64,000 bases of DNA from Streptomyces xanthochromogenes. Its GTDB lineage: Bacteria; Actinomycetota; Actinomycetes; Streptomycetales; Streptomycetaceae. Below the pieces are notes generated by a model. It ran no database searches, was not told the origin of the DNA, and saw only the letters and a list, made by a program, of their open reading frames with translations. The position numbers and the translations under genes were made by a program. The stretch lies in NCBI RefSeq assembly GCF_014650455.1, contig NZ_BMUZ01000003.1, positions 248,001 through 312,000 on the forward strand, written 5' to 3'. Shown piece by piece: positions 55,373 to 62,988 of the stretch; position 1 is the first letter of the stretch, and each line of letters begins with the position of its first letter.

Positions 55373-56494
55373 ATGTCGGCCGAGCCATTCGAGGTCAGCA
55401 TCACCGAAGCCGAGATCGCGGATCTGCGTGAACGATTGCGACGGACCCGGTGGCCCGAGCGCGAGCCGGTGGACGACTGGGCACAAGGTCTGCCGCTGGC
55501 GTATGCGCAGGAGCTCTGCCGCAGCTGGGCCGAGGACTACGACTTCGGGTTCGCCGAGCGGCTGAACGCGTTCCCGCAGTACCGCGACACGATCGACGGG
55601 CTGGGCATCCACTTCGTGCACGTCCGCTCGCCGGAGCCGGACGCGTTCCCGCTCGTGCTCACCCACGGGTGGCCGGGCTCGGTGCTGGAGTTCCTGGAGG
55701 TCCTCGGCCCGCTCACCGACCCGCGCGCGCACGGCGGTGACCCGGCGGACGCGTTCCACGTGGTCGCGCCCTCACTGCCCGGATACGGCTGGAGCGACAA
55801 GCCCTCGACGACCGGGTGGGGCATCACCCGCATCGCGCGCGCCTGGGACACGTTGATGGTCTCGCTGGGCTACGAACGGTACGGCGCGCAGGGCGGCGAC
55901 TGGGGTTCGGCGGTGTCCGGGGCACTGGGCGAGGTGGCCCCCGAGCGGGTCGCCGGCGTGCACCTGAACCTGGGATCCGTGGCGGCGGGCACGTTCGACG
56001 ACCCGACGCCCACGGAGCTGGCCAATCTGGAAGCCGAGCAGGAGATGCGGCGCACCGGCCGGGGATACTCGGCGATCCAGGCGACCCGGCCGCAGACGCT
56101 CGGCTACGGCCTCACCGACTCTCCGGCGGGGCAGGCCGCCTGGATCGCCGAGAAGTTCTGGGCGTGGACGGACAACGAAGGCCACCCCGAGGATGCGGTG
56201 TCACGGCAGACGATCCTCGACGAGATCTCGGTCTACTGGTTCACCGCGTCGGCCACGTCGTCGGCGCGCCTGTACTGGGAGAGCTTCGCCAACTTCCGGG
56301 ACAAGGTGACCGCGCCATCCGGCCTGTCGATCTATCCGCGTGACATAACCCGCCCGTCGAGGCGGGAGGCCGAGCTGCGGTTCACCGACCTGCGCTGGTT
56401 CGAGGAACTGCCGCACGGCGGCCACTTCGCCGCGCTGGAGCAACCGGAGTCACTGGTCGAGCAGGTGCGCGGCTTCTTCCGCCTGCTCCGCTGA
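55373..56494 (+). CDS. Epoxide hydrolase (alpha/beta)
   Basis: A 373-residue EHN-type epoxide hydrolase. The N-terminal cap (FEVSITEAEIADLRERLRRTRWP) is typical. The oxyanion-hole motif HGWPGS starts at H98, the nucleophile D176 is in GGDWGSAVSG, and the catalytic His is H351 in HGGHFAALEQPE. An AAGGAG ribosome site precedes the ATG. Family enzymes convert reactive epoxides to diols, for detoxification or natural-product finishing. Confidence 0.94.
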   Translation: MSAEPFEVSITEAEIADLRERLRRTRWPEREPVDDWAQGLPLAYAQELCRSWAEDYDFGFAERLNAFPQYRDTIDGLGIHFVHVRSPEPDAFPLVLTHGWPGSVLEFLEVLGPLTDPRAHGGDPADAFHVVAPSLPGYGWSDKPSTTGWGITRIARAWDTLMVSLGYERYGAQGGDWGSAVSGALGEVAPERVAGVHLNLGSVAAGTFDDPTPTELANLEAEQEMRRTGRGYSAIQATRPQTLGYGLTDSPAGQAAWIAEKFWAWTDNEGHPEDAVSRQTILDEISVYWFTASATSSARLYWESFANFRDKVTAPSGLSIYPRDITRPSRREAELRFTDLRWFEELPHGGHFAALEQPESLVEQVRGFFRLLR

Positions 56495-56535
56495 CTGTCC
56501 CGGGGCGCGCACGCGGAGCGCACAATCCGCCGGCG

Positions 56536-57822
56536 TCAGCACTGTCCTGCCTCCCGGTCATCGGGTTCTCCCCCTCCGGCTCGCGCGGCCAGCCGGGCGG
56601 CGCACAGGCTGAGGTGGTGTCGCTCGGGGAGGCTGGCGGTGCGGTGGGCCGCGGCGCGGTAGTCGGCGACGGCGGCCTCCCGGTCCCCGGCGAGCTCGTG
56701 CAGATGGGCGCGGACCGCGTGAAGCCGGTGATGGCCGACAAGTGCGGGCGGCGGGTCGGCGAGCAGGGCGAGGCCGGCGGCGGGGCCGTGCACCATGGCG
56801 GTGGCGACCGCCCGGTTCAGCGTGATCAGCGGATTGTCGGAGGTGCGGGAGAGCACCCCGTACAGGGCGAGGATCTGCGGCCAGTCGGTCGCGGCGGCGG
56901 TCGGCGCCTCGTCGTGGACGGCCGCGATCGCGGCCTGCACCTGGTAGGGGCCGACCGGGCCGCGGGGCAGGGCGGCGGTGATCAGCCCGATGCCCTCGGC
57001 GATCGCGCCGGTGTCCCATCGGCTGCGGTCCTGCTCGGCGAGCGGGACGAGTTCGCCGTCCGGGCCGGTACGGGCGGGTCCGCGCGCCTCGGTGAGCAGC
57101 ATCAGGGCGAGCAGACCGGTCACCTCGGCGTCGTCCGGGAGCAGCGCGTGGACGGCCCGGGTGAGGCGGATGGCCTCCCGGGAGAGTTCGACGCGGCGCA
57201 GCTCGGGGCCGGTGCTGGTGACGTAGCCCTCGTTGAAGATCAGGTAGAGGACGTGCAGGACCGCGTCAAGACGGGCCGGCCAGTGGGTGGCGTCCGGCAT
57301 CCGGAACGGCACTCCGGACGCCTTGATCCGCTGCTTGGCACGGCTGATCCGCTGCCCCATGGTCGCCTCGGGAACGAGGAACGCCGCGGCGATCTCGCCC
57401 GTGGTCAGCCCGCCGACCGAGCGAAGAGTGAGCGCGATCGCCGAGGCCGACGACAGCACGGGGTGGCAGCACAGGAACAGCAGTGCCAGGGTGTCGTCGT
57501 CCGCACCCTCGTCCGTGGTGTCGGCCCCGGGCGCGGACCGCCGGTCGGCCGGGACCTGGCCGGCCACCAACTCCTCGCGCCGGCGGCGGGCCTGCTCGCT
57601 GCGGACCTGCTCGGTCATCCGGCGGCCGGCGACCTGTACCAGCCACCCGCGCGGGTTGCGCGGCACGCCTTCGGCCGGCCACTGCGTGGCGGCGTCCAGC
57701 AGCGCCTCCTGGACGGCGTCCTCGGCCGCGGCGAAGTCCCCCCAGCGACGGGTGAGCACGCCGACGACCTGCGGCGCGAGCGTGCGCAGCAGGTCCTCGA
57801 CGGTCGGTTCGCCGGCTGTCAT
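56536..57822 (-). CDS. ECF sigma factor (ECF42-type) with TPR-like C-terminus
   Basis: A 428-residue extracytoplasmic-function sigma factor. Sigma region 2 (GDFAAAEDAVQEALLDAATQWP) and region 4 (GLTTGEIAAAFLVPEATMGQRISRAKQRI) are clear, followed by a long C-terminal domain with DALHVLYLIFNEGY-like and TPR-type helices (about 200-410) that replaces an anti-sigma factor. It follows the YCII-domain gene by 10 nt, the hallmark of ECF42/DGPF pairs. The sigma factor is probably controlled through its own C-terminal domain. Confidence 0.93.
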   Translation of the reverse strand: MTAGEPTVEDLLRTLAPQVVGVLTRRWGDFAAAEDAVQEALLDAATQWPAEGVPRNPRGWLVQVAGRRMTEQVRSEQARRRREELVAGQVPADRRSAPGADTTDEGADDDTLALLFLCCHPVLSSASAIALTLRSVGGLTTGEIAAAFLVPEATMGQRISRAKQRIKASGVPFRMPDATHWPARLDAVLHVLYLIFNEGYVTSTGPELRRVELSREAIRLTRAVHALLPDDAEVTGLLALMLLTEARGPARTGPDGELVPLAEQDRSRWDTGAIAEGIGLITAALPRGPVGPYQVQAAIAAVHDEAPTAAATDWPQILALYGVLSRTSDNPLITLNRAVATAMVHGPAAGLALLADPPPALVGHHRLHAVRAHLHELAGDREAAVADYRAAAHRTASLPERHHLSLCAARLAARAGGGEPDDREAGQC

Positions 57823-57832
57823 CGGGGGATGT

Positions 57833-58234
57833 TCACAGCTCGGTGGGCGGGGCCGCCATGATCTGACGCACCTCGATCGGCATGTTGAGCGGCCGTCCGC
57901 CCGGGCCGGGGGCGGCGGAGACGGCGGCGGCGATCTCGATGGCCCGCTGCTCGCTGTCGCAGTCCACGATCCACCAGCCGGCCACCCACTCCTTGGACTC
58001 CGCGAAGGGACCTTCGGTGATGACCGGAGCGCCGCCGCTGTGGGAGCGTACGATCCGGGCGGTCTCCGGCATGGCCAGGCCCTGGGCATCGACCAGCTCA
58101 CCGGCGGCTGCCAGGCCGGCATTGGTCTGCTTCATGAACTGGATGTGGGCCTGGATCTCCTCGGGCTTCCACTCGTCGAGCTTGGGGAAGTCGACATTCT
58201 TCTCGCTGAACTGCATCAGCAGCATGTACTTCAT
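57833..58234 (-). CDS. YCII/DGPF-domain protein paired with the ECF sigma factor
   Basis: A 133-residue YCII (DGPF) protein: KYMLLMQFSEKNVDFPKLDEWKPEEIQAHIQFMKQ, VITEGPFAESKEWVAGWWIVDCDSEQRAIEIA and the C-terminal IEVRQIM. The GPFAESKE motif is the family signature. GAGGAG precedes the ATG. Genes of this type are regularly joined to ECF42 sigma factors and are expressed by them; a role in the stress response is inferred. Confidence 0.92.
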   Translation of the reverse strand: MKYMLLMQFSEKNVDFPKLDEWKPEEIQAHIQFMKQTNAGLAAAGELVDAQGLAMPETARIVRSHSGGAPVITEGPFAESKEWVAGWWIVDCDSEQRAIEIAAAVSAAPGPGGRPLNMPIEVRQIMAAPPTEL

Positions 58235-58410
58235 GGTTCCGCTCCTCGTTCGTCGTGCCGCCCCGGGCAGGGGCTGTCATGGGTAGGTAGAAGCACGCCC
58301 GGGGATTTCGACATCATCGGCGGGAATCCACGAAAAACTTAGCAATACCCGAGGGGACCAGCCCGCCCGGAGGAACTGCTGCGCGCGTACGGGCCCCGTC
58401 AGCGGCGGCC

Positions 58411-58503
58411 CTCACGGTCGGTATGCGCCGGTCAGGCTCCCGAGACCCGGGGCACCTCTCACGGCCGGTACGCGCCGATCAGGCTGCCCGAGACCCGGGG
58501 CAC
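58411..58503 (+). repeat. 47-bp imperfect tandem repeat
   Basis: Two copies, beginning at 58411 and 58458, both ending CGAGACCCGGGGCAC, differ at a few positions. No spacer pattern; not CRISPR. The rest of 58235-58676 holds no gene. Confidence 0.75.
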
Positions 58504-58676
58504 GGGGCCTCCGCCCCGGTCCGCGGACCCGGTCCACCCGAGGGTTGGGACGACCATGACCGAGAAAGGCCGGTCTCGGACCAGGGGCAGCACCGTACGG
58601 ACCATCGTTCTGAACCGTATGCGGGTCGGATCAGCGCGCGATGGCCGGTGCCGGCCACGGCAGCAGGCCATGGGCC

Positions 58677-58868
58677 TCACGGCGTGACGGTGCCCCAGTC
58701 CACGCGCGGACGACGGTTCGCAGCCGCCAGGTGCGCGGCGAACTGGTCCTGGTGCGCTTCGAGTTCGTGGATCTGGACCCGCAGCAGCAGGTCTCCCACA
58801 TCGGCACGATTGGCCTGGGCCTCCCGCCGCAGGCCCGCACAGACAAGACAGTCCTGATCACTGAGCAC
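58677..58868 (-). CDS. Small conserved-looking hypothetical protein (63 aa)
   Basis: GTG start 5 nt after a perfect GAGGAG ribosome site. The protein begins with a C-x2-C pair (DQDCLVCAG) and is then a charged amphipathic helix (RREAQANRADVGDLLLRVQIHELEAHQDQFAAHL), ending RVDWGTVTP. The ribosome site, helical periodicity and cysteine pair favour a real gene. No family recognised. The two cysteines could bind metal or form a dimer bridge. Confidence 0.62.
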   Translation of the reverse strand: MLSDQDCLVCAGLRREAQANRADVGDLLLRVQIHELEAHQDQFAAHLAAANRRPRVDWGTVTP

Positions 58869-59051
58869 TGGATCTCCTCTATCGCCCGACAGGCCCCCGC
58901 ACTGCACCCGTTACCCAGCGCACAGCGTCGGACGCGCGCCCCCGCGCGCGTTCCCCTGAACGAGACTCCCCCGGCATCCCATCGACGGACACCGCCGCGC
59001 GACGCCTCGCCCGCGGCTCTCCGGGCGGTTCCGATGGCGCCGGCCCGCCTA

Positions 59052-59477
59052 TCAGGCGCTTCCCGACAGACGGTCCAGCAGATCGGGCACGGTGAGCAGG
59101 GCGCGCCTCTCGTCCGGGGTCAATCGCGTGGTGATGGCCTGCGACACCCATCGACGTCGGCTGCCCCGGTCGCCGTTGAGGGCATCGGTGCCCGCCGCCG
59201 TGATCGCGATGAGGAAGGCGCGGCCGTCGTGCGGGCTGCGGGACCGGCTGACCAGGCCGAGCGTCTCGAGATCGGCGATCGTACGGCTCATGCTCTGGTG
59301 CTTCACGCCGTGCGCGGCAGCCATGGTGGCGATAGTGCAGGGGCCCTCGCGGTCGAGGGTTCCCAGTGCGGAGGCTTGCAGCGGCGGCACGGTGTCGGCC
59401 TGCGCGCGAACCACGCGCACGAACCGCCCGATCGAGAGCCGGAGCCTCTCCGCGATGTCTTCGTCATCGACGTCCAT
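59052..59477 (-). CDS. MarR-family repressor
   Basis: A 141-residue winged-helix regulator. LQASALGTLDREGPCTIATMAAAHGVKHQSMSRTIADLETLGLVSRSRSPHDGRAFLIAITAAG is the complete MarR DNA-binding domain with the DxR wing. The ATG at 59477 overlaps the divergent promoter; a TATATT -10 box is 6 nt upstream, suggesting leaderless expression. It probably represses itself and the divergent metallo-beta-lactamase gene. Confidence 0.9.
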   Translation of the reverse strand: MDVDDEDIAERLRLSIGRFVRVVRAQADTVPPLQASALGTLDREGPCTIATMAAAHGVKHQSMSRTIADLETLGLVSRSRSPHDGRAFLIAITAAGTDALNGDRGSRRRWVSQAITTRLTPDERRALLTVPDLLDRLSGSA

Positions 59478-59481
59478 CTCC

Positions 59482-59508
59482 AAAATATACAATGCTGCTG
59501 TACATTTT
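59482..59508. promoter_or_regulatory. MarR operator spanning two divergent promoters
   Basis: Inverted repeat AAAATATACA-N7-TGTACATTTT, nine of ten positions matching. It covers the minus-strand TATATT and a plus-strand TACAAT -10 (59487-59492), so bound repressor would block both genes. Confidence 0.7.
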
Positions 59509-59529
59509 CGTGCGAGGAACGAGGACCCC

Positions 59530-60162
59530 ATGGAGCTCATCAAGCACGCCCACGCGTGTGTCACTCTCACCAAAGACGGCCGCACCCTACTGATCGATCC
59601 GGGCACCTTCACGCCCAACTCCGCGCGGCTGATGGCGGAGGCCGACGCAATCCTGGTGACCCATGAGCACTTCGACCACGTCGACGAGGCGGCTCTGAGG
59701 GCGGAGTTGGCCAGGCGTCCGGGCCTGCGAGTCCACTCGACCGCCGAAGTGGCCGCGAAACTGGGCAAGCAGGCACTGGCCGTGGCCGCCGGGGACCGCA
59801 TCGAGGTCGCAGGCTTCGACGTGAGCGTGCACGGAGAACGGCACGCACTCATCCACGCGGACGTCCCGCAAGCCCAGAACGTCGGCTTCCTGGTGGACGA
59901 CCACCTCTTCCACCCGGGCGACTCGTACTCCGTACCCGAGGGAAACGTGGAGACCCTGCTGGTACCGACCAGCGGTCCGTGGACCAAGCTCGGGGAAGCG
60001 GCGGACTTCGTACGAGCCGTGCGCCCCGGCCGCACCATCCAGATCCACGAACTGATGCTCAGCGAACTGGGGCAGAACTCGACCGCCAGGTTCCTCAGCG
60101 AAGACGGCTTGACCGAGACCCCGTTGGAGATCCTCCCCGTCGGCCACTCCACCGCCCTCTGA
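59530..60162 (+). CDS. Metallo-beta-lactamase-fold hydrolase, UlaG-like
   Basis: A 210-residue metallohydrolase. The metal motif H-x-H-x-D-H is VTHEHFDHVDEAAL, with further His ligands in HGERHALIHADV and Asp/His in HPGDSYSV. The sequence begins HAHACVTLTKDGRTLLIDPG, the UlaG/YycJ-like N-terminus. A GAGGAC site precedes the ATG. The divergent MarR gene and shared operator suggest induction by a small aromatic or lactone compound that it may hydrolyse. Confidence 0.9.
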   Translation: MELIKHAHACVTLTKDGRTLLIDPGTFTPNSARLMAEADAILVTHEHFDHVDEAALRAELARRPGLRVHSTAEVAAKLGKQALAVAAGDRIEVAGFDVSVHGERHALIHADVPQAQNVGFLVDDHLFHPGDSYSVPEGNVETLLVPTSGPWTKLGEAADFVRAVRPGRTIQIHELMLSELGQNSTARFLSEDGLTETPLEILPVGHSTAL

Positions 60163-60241
60163 CCACAGCGCCACGTACACTCGCCGGCCGTGCCGGGGTC
60201 AGAGCCTTGTCCCACCGTGAGTCGGCGCGGATCATGACCGC

Positions 60242-62203
60242 GTGCCACACCGAGAGAATCTTCACGAGCTGCTCCAACGCGTTGGGCTGACGGTCATCGA
60301 GGACGTCTACCCGGGCGGCCTCATCCCGCCGGAAGCCGGCTGGCGCATCGCTCGGGGGATCGCGGCGCCGCACAGCGCGGACCTGCCGACACTCGACGCC
60401 CCGTGGTGGGGCCGTCTCGCGGATGCCGACGGCGAGTTCCTGGTGGCCGTCCGCGGACACCGCATCGGCGGGAACGACTCCTGGTGGACCCGGGTCCGCT
60501 ACTCCGGCGAGGGCGTGCCAGGGCTGACCGACGACCCCGGGTTCGTGGCGCTGTCCCTCGACGGCCAGGTGCTGCTCGCGGAGGCGCCCGGCGCGGACGG
60601 GACTCGGGTGACGGCACTGGACCGGCTGCCGGAGCGGCTTGCCGAGGTCGCCGAGGTCGCCGGGCGCGAGACGGAGATCGAGCGTGCCGAGGTGTGGGCA
60701 GCCGTGCCCGGCCCGCATCCGTGGCCTCTGCATTGGGCGGAGGGGATCGGCTTCAATCCCGCAGCGCCGGACGACCTGCTGATCCAGTTGCTGGATGTGG
60801 CCGACGGCTTCCTGCTCGGCTGCGACCGTGCCGCCGTGCTCGACGCGGCCATTACGCATCCGAATCCGGCGGTCCGGTCGACAACCGCCGACGCCTTCCG
60901 GCCCAAGCTGACATCCGATCAGTGGGTGCGCCTGGTGCGTGCCGAGCCGTCAGCGAGCCGTCGCGTGCTGTGGGCCGAGCGGGCCTGCGCCTGGGGCGCC
61001 GAACTCCCCGAATCGCTGTACGACGACCTCCTCGCCGGCCCGTGCCGGGCTGAGGCCGCCGAACTCCCGGGGCTTCCCGCACACCACCTCCCCGGCCTCG
61101 CGGCCGACGCCGATCCTCAGGTGAGGGCAACGGCCTGCACCCGGTGGGAAGACCTCCCCTCGCCCGTGCGCGAGCGGCTGCTGGCCGACACCGACGCCAC
61201 GGTGCGTACGGCCGCCCTGCTCGCCCACCACACCGGCGTCCCCATGCCACCCGAGGTCTTCGCAACACTGCCCGGGCCTCGGCGCGCGCTCGAACAATGC
61301 CGTTTCACGCCCGAGTTGGAGGCAGAGCTCGTTCGGGACGGGGATCTGGAGGAACGCCGGGCGCTCGCCGCCAACCCCCTGCTCGGCCCACACGGCGTCG
61401 CCGTCCTGACGGAGGACCCGGCAGGCGACATCCGCTCGCTGGTGGCGCTGCGGTCCGACCTCAGCGAGGAACAACGGGCGGCGGTGCACTACGAGTTCGA
61501 CCCGTCCGCGATGTCGCGCCCCCTCCGCTGGATCCACGACCTGCACGGTGACGCGGGCGCGATGCGCCGCCTCGCCCAGTCGTCACACCCGCTCATCCGG
61601 CGCGGCGTGGCCCGTGCCCGGCATCTTCCGGCGGACGTCGTGGAGCGTCTGGCCCGGGACGAGGACCGAACGGTCCGCCTGTTCCTCGCCGAGTCGTGCG
61701 AGGACGCACCGGCCGAGATGCTGCTGGAGGTCTGGCGCTGGTGGGACGGCAGCTTCAGCCACCCCGACCGCCCCCGCGGCCACCCCAACTTCCCCCGCAC
61801 CGGCCTGCTGCGCCACGCCGACGATCCCAGCGGACGGATGCGCCGCCTGGTCCTGGACGATCCGGAGTCGACACCTGACGATGTCGGACGTCTCGTCCGT
61901 GACCCCGAGGCGGAGGTACGCCGCCGTGCCGCCGAGGACCTCCGGCTGGCACCGGCGGACGCGGTGCGGCTGCTGAACGACCCCGCCGCCGAAGTCCGCA
62001 GCGCAGCGATACGCAATCCGCAGCTGCCGGCCCGCGTCCTCGCGGATCTGCTGCACGACCGCGACACGGCAAGCGCGGCGATCACCAACCCAGCGATCCC
62101 CGTCCCCGTCCTGCGCCGCATCCTGGCCGCGGCCGCGATGGCGGTGGCGGCCCAACGCTCCGATTCCGACAGTGCGGCGCCAGCGGTTCCCGCACAGCCG
62201 TAG
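60242..62203 (+). CDS. LRV/HEAT-like repeat protein
   Basis: A 653-residue soluble protein. After a distinct N-terminal domain (about 1-180) it carries helical repeats of the type HPNPAVRSTTADAF, DADPQVRATACTRWEDLP, DTDATVRTAALLAHHTGVP and DPEAEVRRRAAEDL, spaced about 24 residues, typical of leucine-rich variant (LRV) or HEAT-type arrays. These form protein-binding solenoids. GTG start, ribosome site weak. Partner unknown. Confidence 0.85.
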   Translation: MPHRENLHELLQRVGLTVIEDVYPGGLIPPEAGWRIARGIAAPHSADLPTLDAPWWGRLADADGEFLVAVRGHRIGGNDSWWTRVRYSGEGVPGLTDDPGFVALSLDGQVLLAEAPGADGTRVTALDRLPERLAEVAEVAGRETEIERAEVWAAVPGPHPWPLHWAEGIGFNPAAPDDLLIQLLDVADGFLLGCDRAAVLDAAITHPNPAVRSTTADAFRPKLTSDQWVRLVRAEPSASRRVLWAERACAWGAELPESLYDDLLAGPCRAEAAELPGLPAHHLPGLAADADPQVRATACTRWEDLPSPVRERLLADTDATVRTAALLAHHTGVPMPPEVFATLPGPRRALEQCRFTPELEAELVRDGDLEERRALAANPLLGPHGVAVLTEDPAGDIRSLVALRSDLSEEQRAAVHYEFDPSAMSRPLRWIHDLHGDAGAMRRLAQSSHPLIRRGVARARHLPADVVERLARDEDRTVRLFLAESCEDAPAEMLLEVWRWWDGSFSHPDRPRGHPNFPRTGLLRHADDPSGRMRRLVLDDPESTPDDVGRLVRDPEAEVRRRAAEDLRLAPADAVRLLNDPAAEVRSAAIRNPQLPARVLADLLHDRDTASAAITNPAIPVPVLRRILAAAAMAVAAQRSDSDSAAPAVPAQP

Positions 62204-62242
62204 CCTCCCGAAGCTCGGGCCCCCTTCACTCAGTCCGAGGCG

Positions 62243-62935
62243 TCACACCGGTGGTGGGGCGATCTTGGCGGCCACGGCGTCGAGCACCCAGTCAAGGCCG
62301 GTCGTGAACGATGCCTCGGCATCCACATCCGAGCCGTCGTGCACCGCTTCGGCCAGCGCCGGGAAGCGGCCGGTGGCCAACATGCGCGTCACATGCGGGC
62401 CGTGGGCACGCTGCCAATCGCGCTTGGACAGGCCCGTGGCGCGCTCGGCCCGCAGGTTCGCGACCTCCCGTCGGACCGCGCCGGTGCAGTAGGCGCTGAC
62501 CGTCTCCACGGCGCGCATGACGGTGTCGATGTCGGCGAGGCCGTGGAGGGCGGCCAGCCGAGCCTCCGTCACGGCAAGGCCGTTCGGGCCCAGGGTCGGC
62601 CTCCCTCCGAGCAGGTCGGCCAGCCATAGGTGACGGAGCGCGGCCTGCCTGGTGCGGTGGGCGAGGGCGCCCAGCGCCGCACGCCAGTCACCGGGCTGCT
62701 CCTCGGGGAGGATCTCGGCGTGCACCTCGTCCAACATGAGGTCGAGCAGCTGCTCCTTGGTAGCGATGTATCCGTAGAGCCGCATCGGGCCGGCGCTCAG
62801 TCGGGCCGCGACCTTGCGCAACGACACCGCCTCGAGCCCGCCCTCGTCGGCGAGTGCGACAGCGGCGGCGACGATCCGCTCACGGTCGAGCGGCACGGGC
62901 GGAGTCGGTGGTTCCGGCCGGTCCCACACAGTCAT
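62243..62935 (-). CDS. TetR-family regulator
   Basis: A 230-residue TetR repressor with helix-turn-helix LDRERIVAAAVALADEGGLEAVSLRKVAARLSAGPMRLYGYIATKEQLLDLM and a C-terminal domain of the TetR_C type. Starts at ATG 62935 or GTG 62941. It is divergent from the TetX-like monooxygenase, and a small palindrome lies between them; the pair resembles repressor/inactivating-enzyme cassettes. Confidence 0.9.
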   Translation of the reverse strand: MTVWDRPEPPTPPVPLDRERIVAAAVALADEGGLEAVSLRKVAARLSAGPMRLYGYIATKEQLLDLMLDEVHAEILPEEQPGDWRAALGALAHRTRQAALRHLWLADLLGGRPTLGPNGLAVTEARLAALHGLADIDTVMRAVETVSAYCTGAVRREVANLRAERATGLSKRDWQRAHGPHVTRMLATGRFPALAEAVHDGSDVDAEASFTTGLDWVLDAVAAKIAPPPV

Positions 62936-62973
62936 GGTCACACCGTTCTCTTGCGATGCATCATCAGCGGGAA

Positions 62974-62984
62974 ATACAGTGTAT
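62974..62984. promoter_or_regulatory. Candidate TetR operator
   Basis: The palindrome ATACA-G-TGTAT lies 5 nt before the monooxygenase ATG. It overlaps the likely -10 region. Confidence 0.5.
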
Positions 62985-62988
62985 CGAC

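Noticed and set aside
58411..58503. 47-bp repeat considered as CRISPR or integration site
   Set aside because: Two adjacent imperfect copies, no spacer, no integrase or tRNA near.
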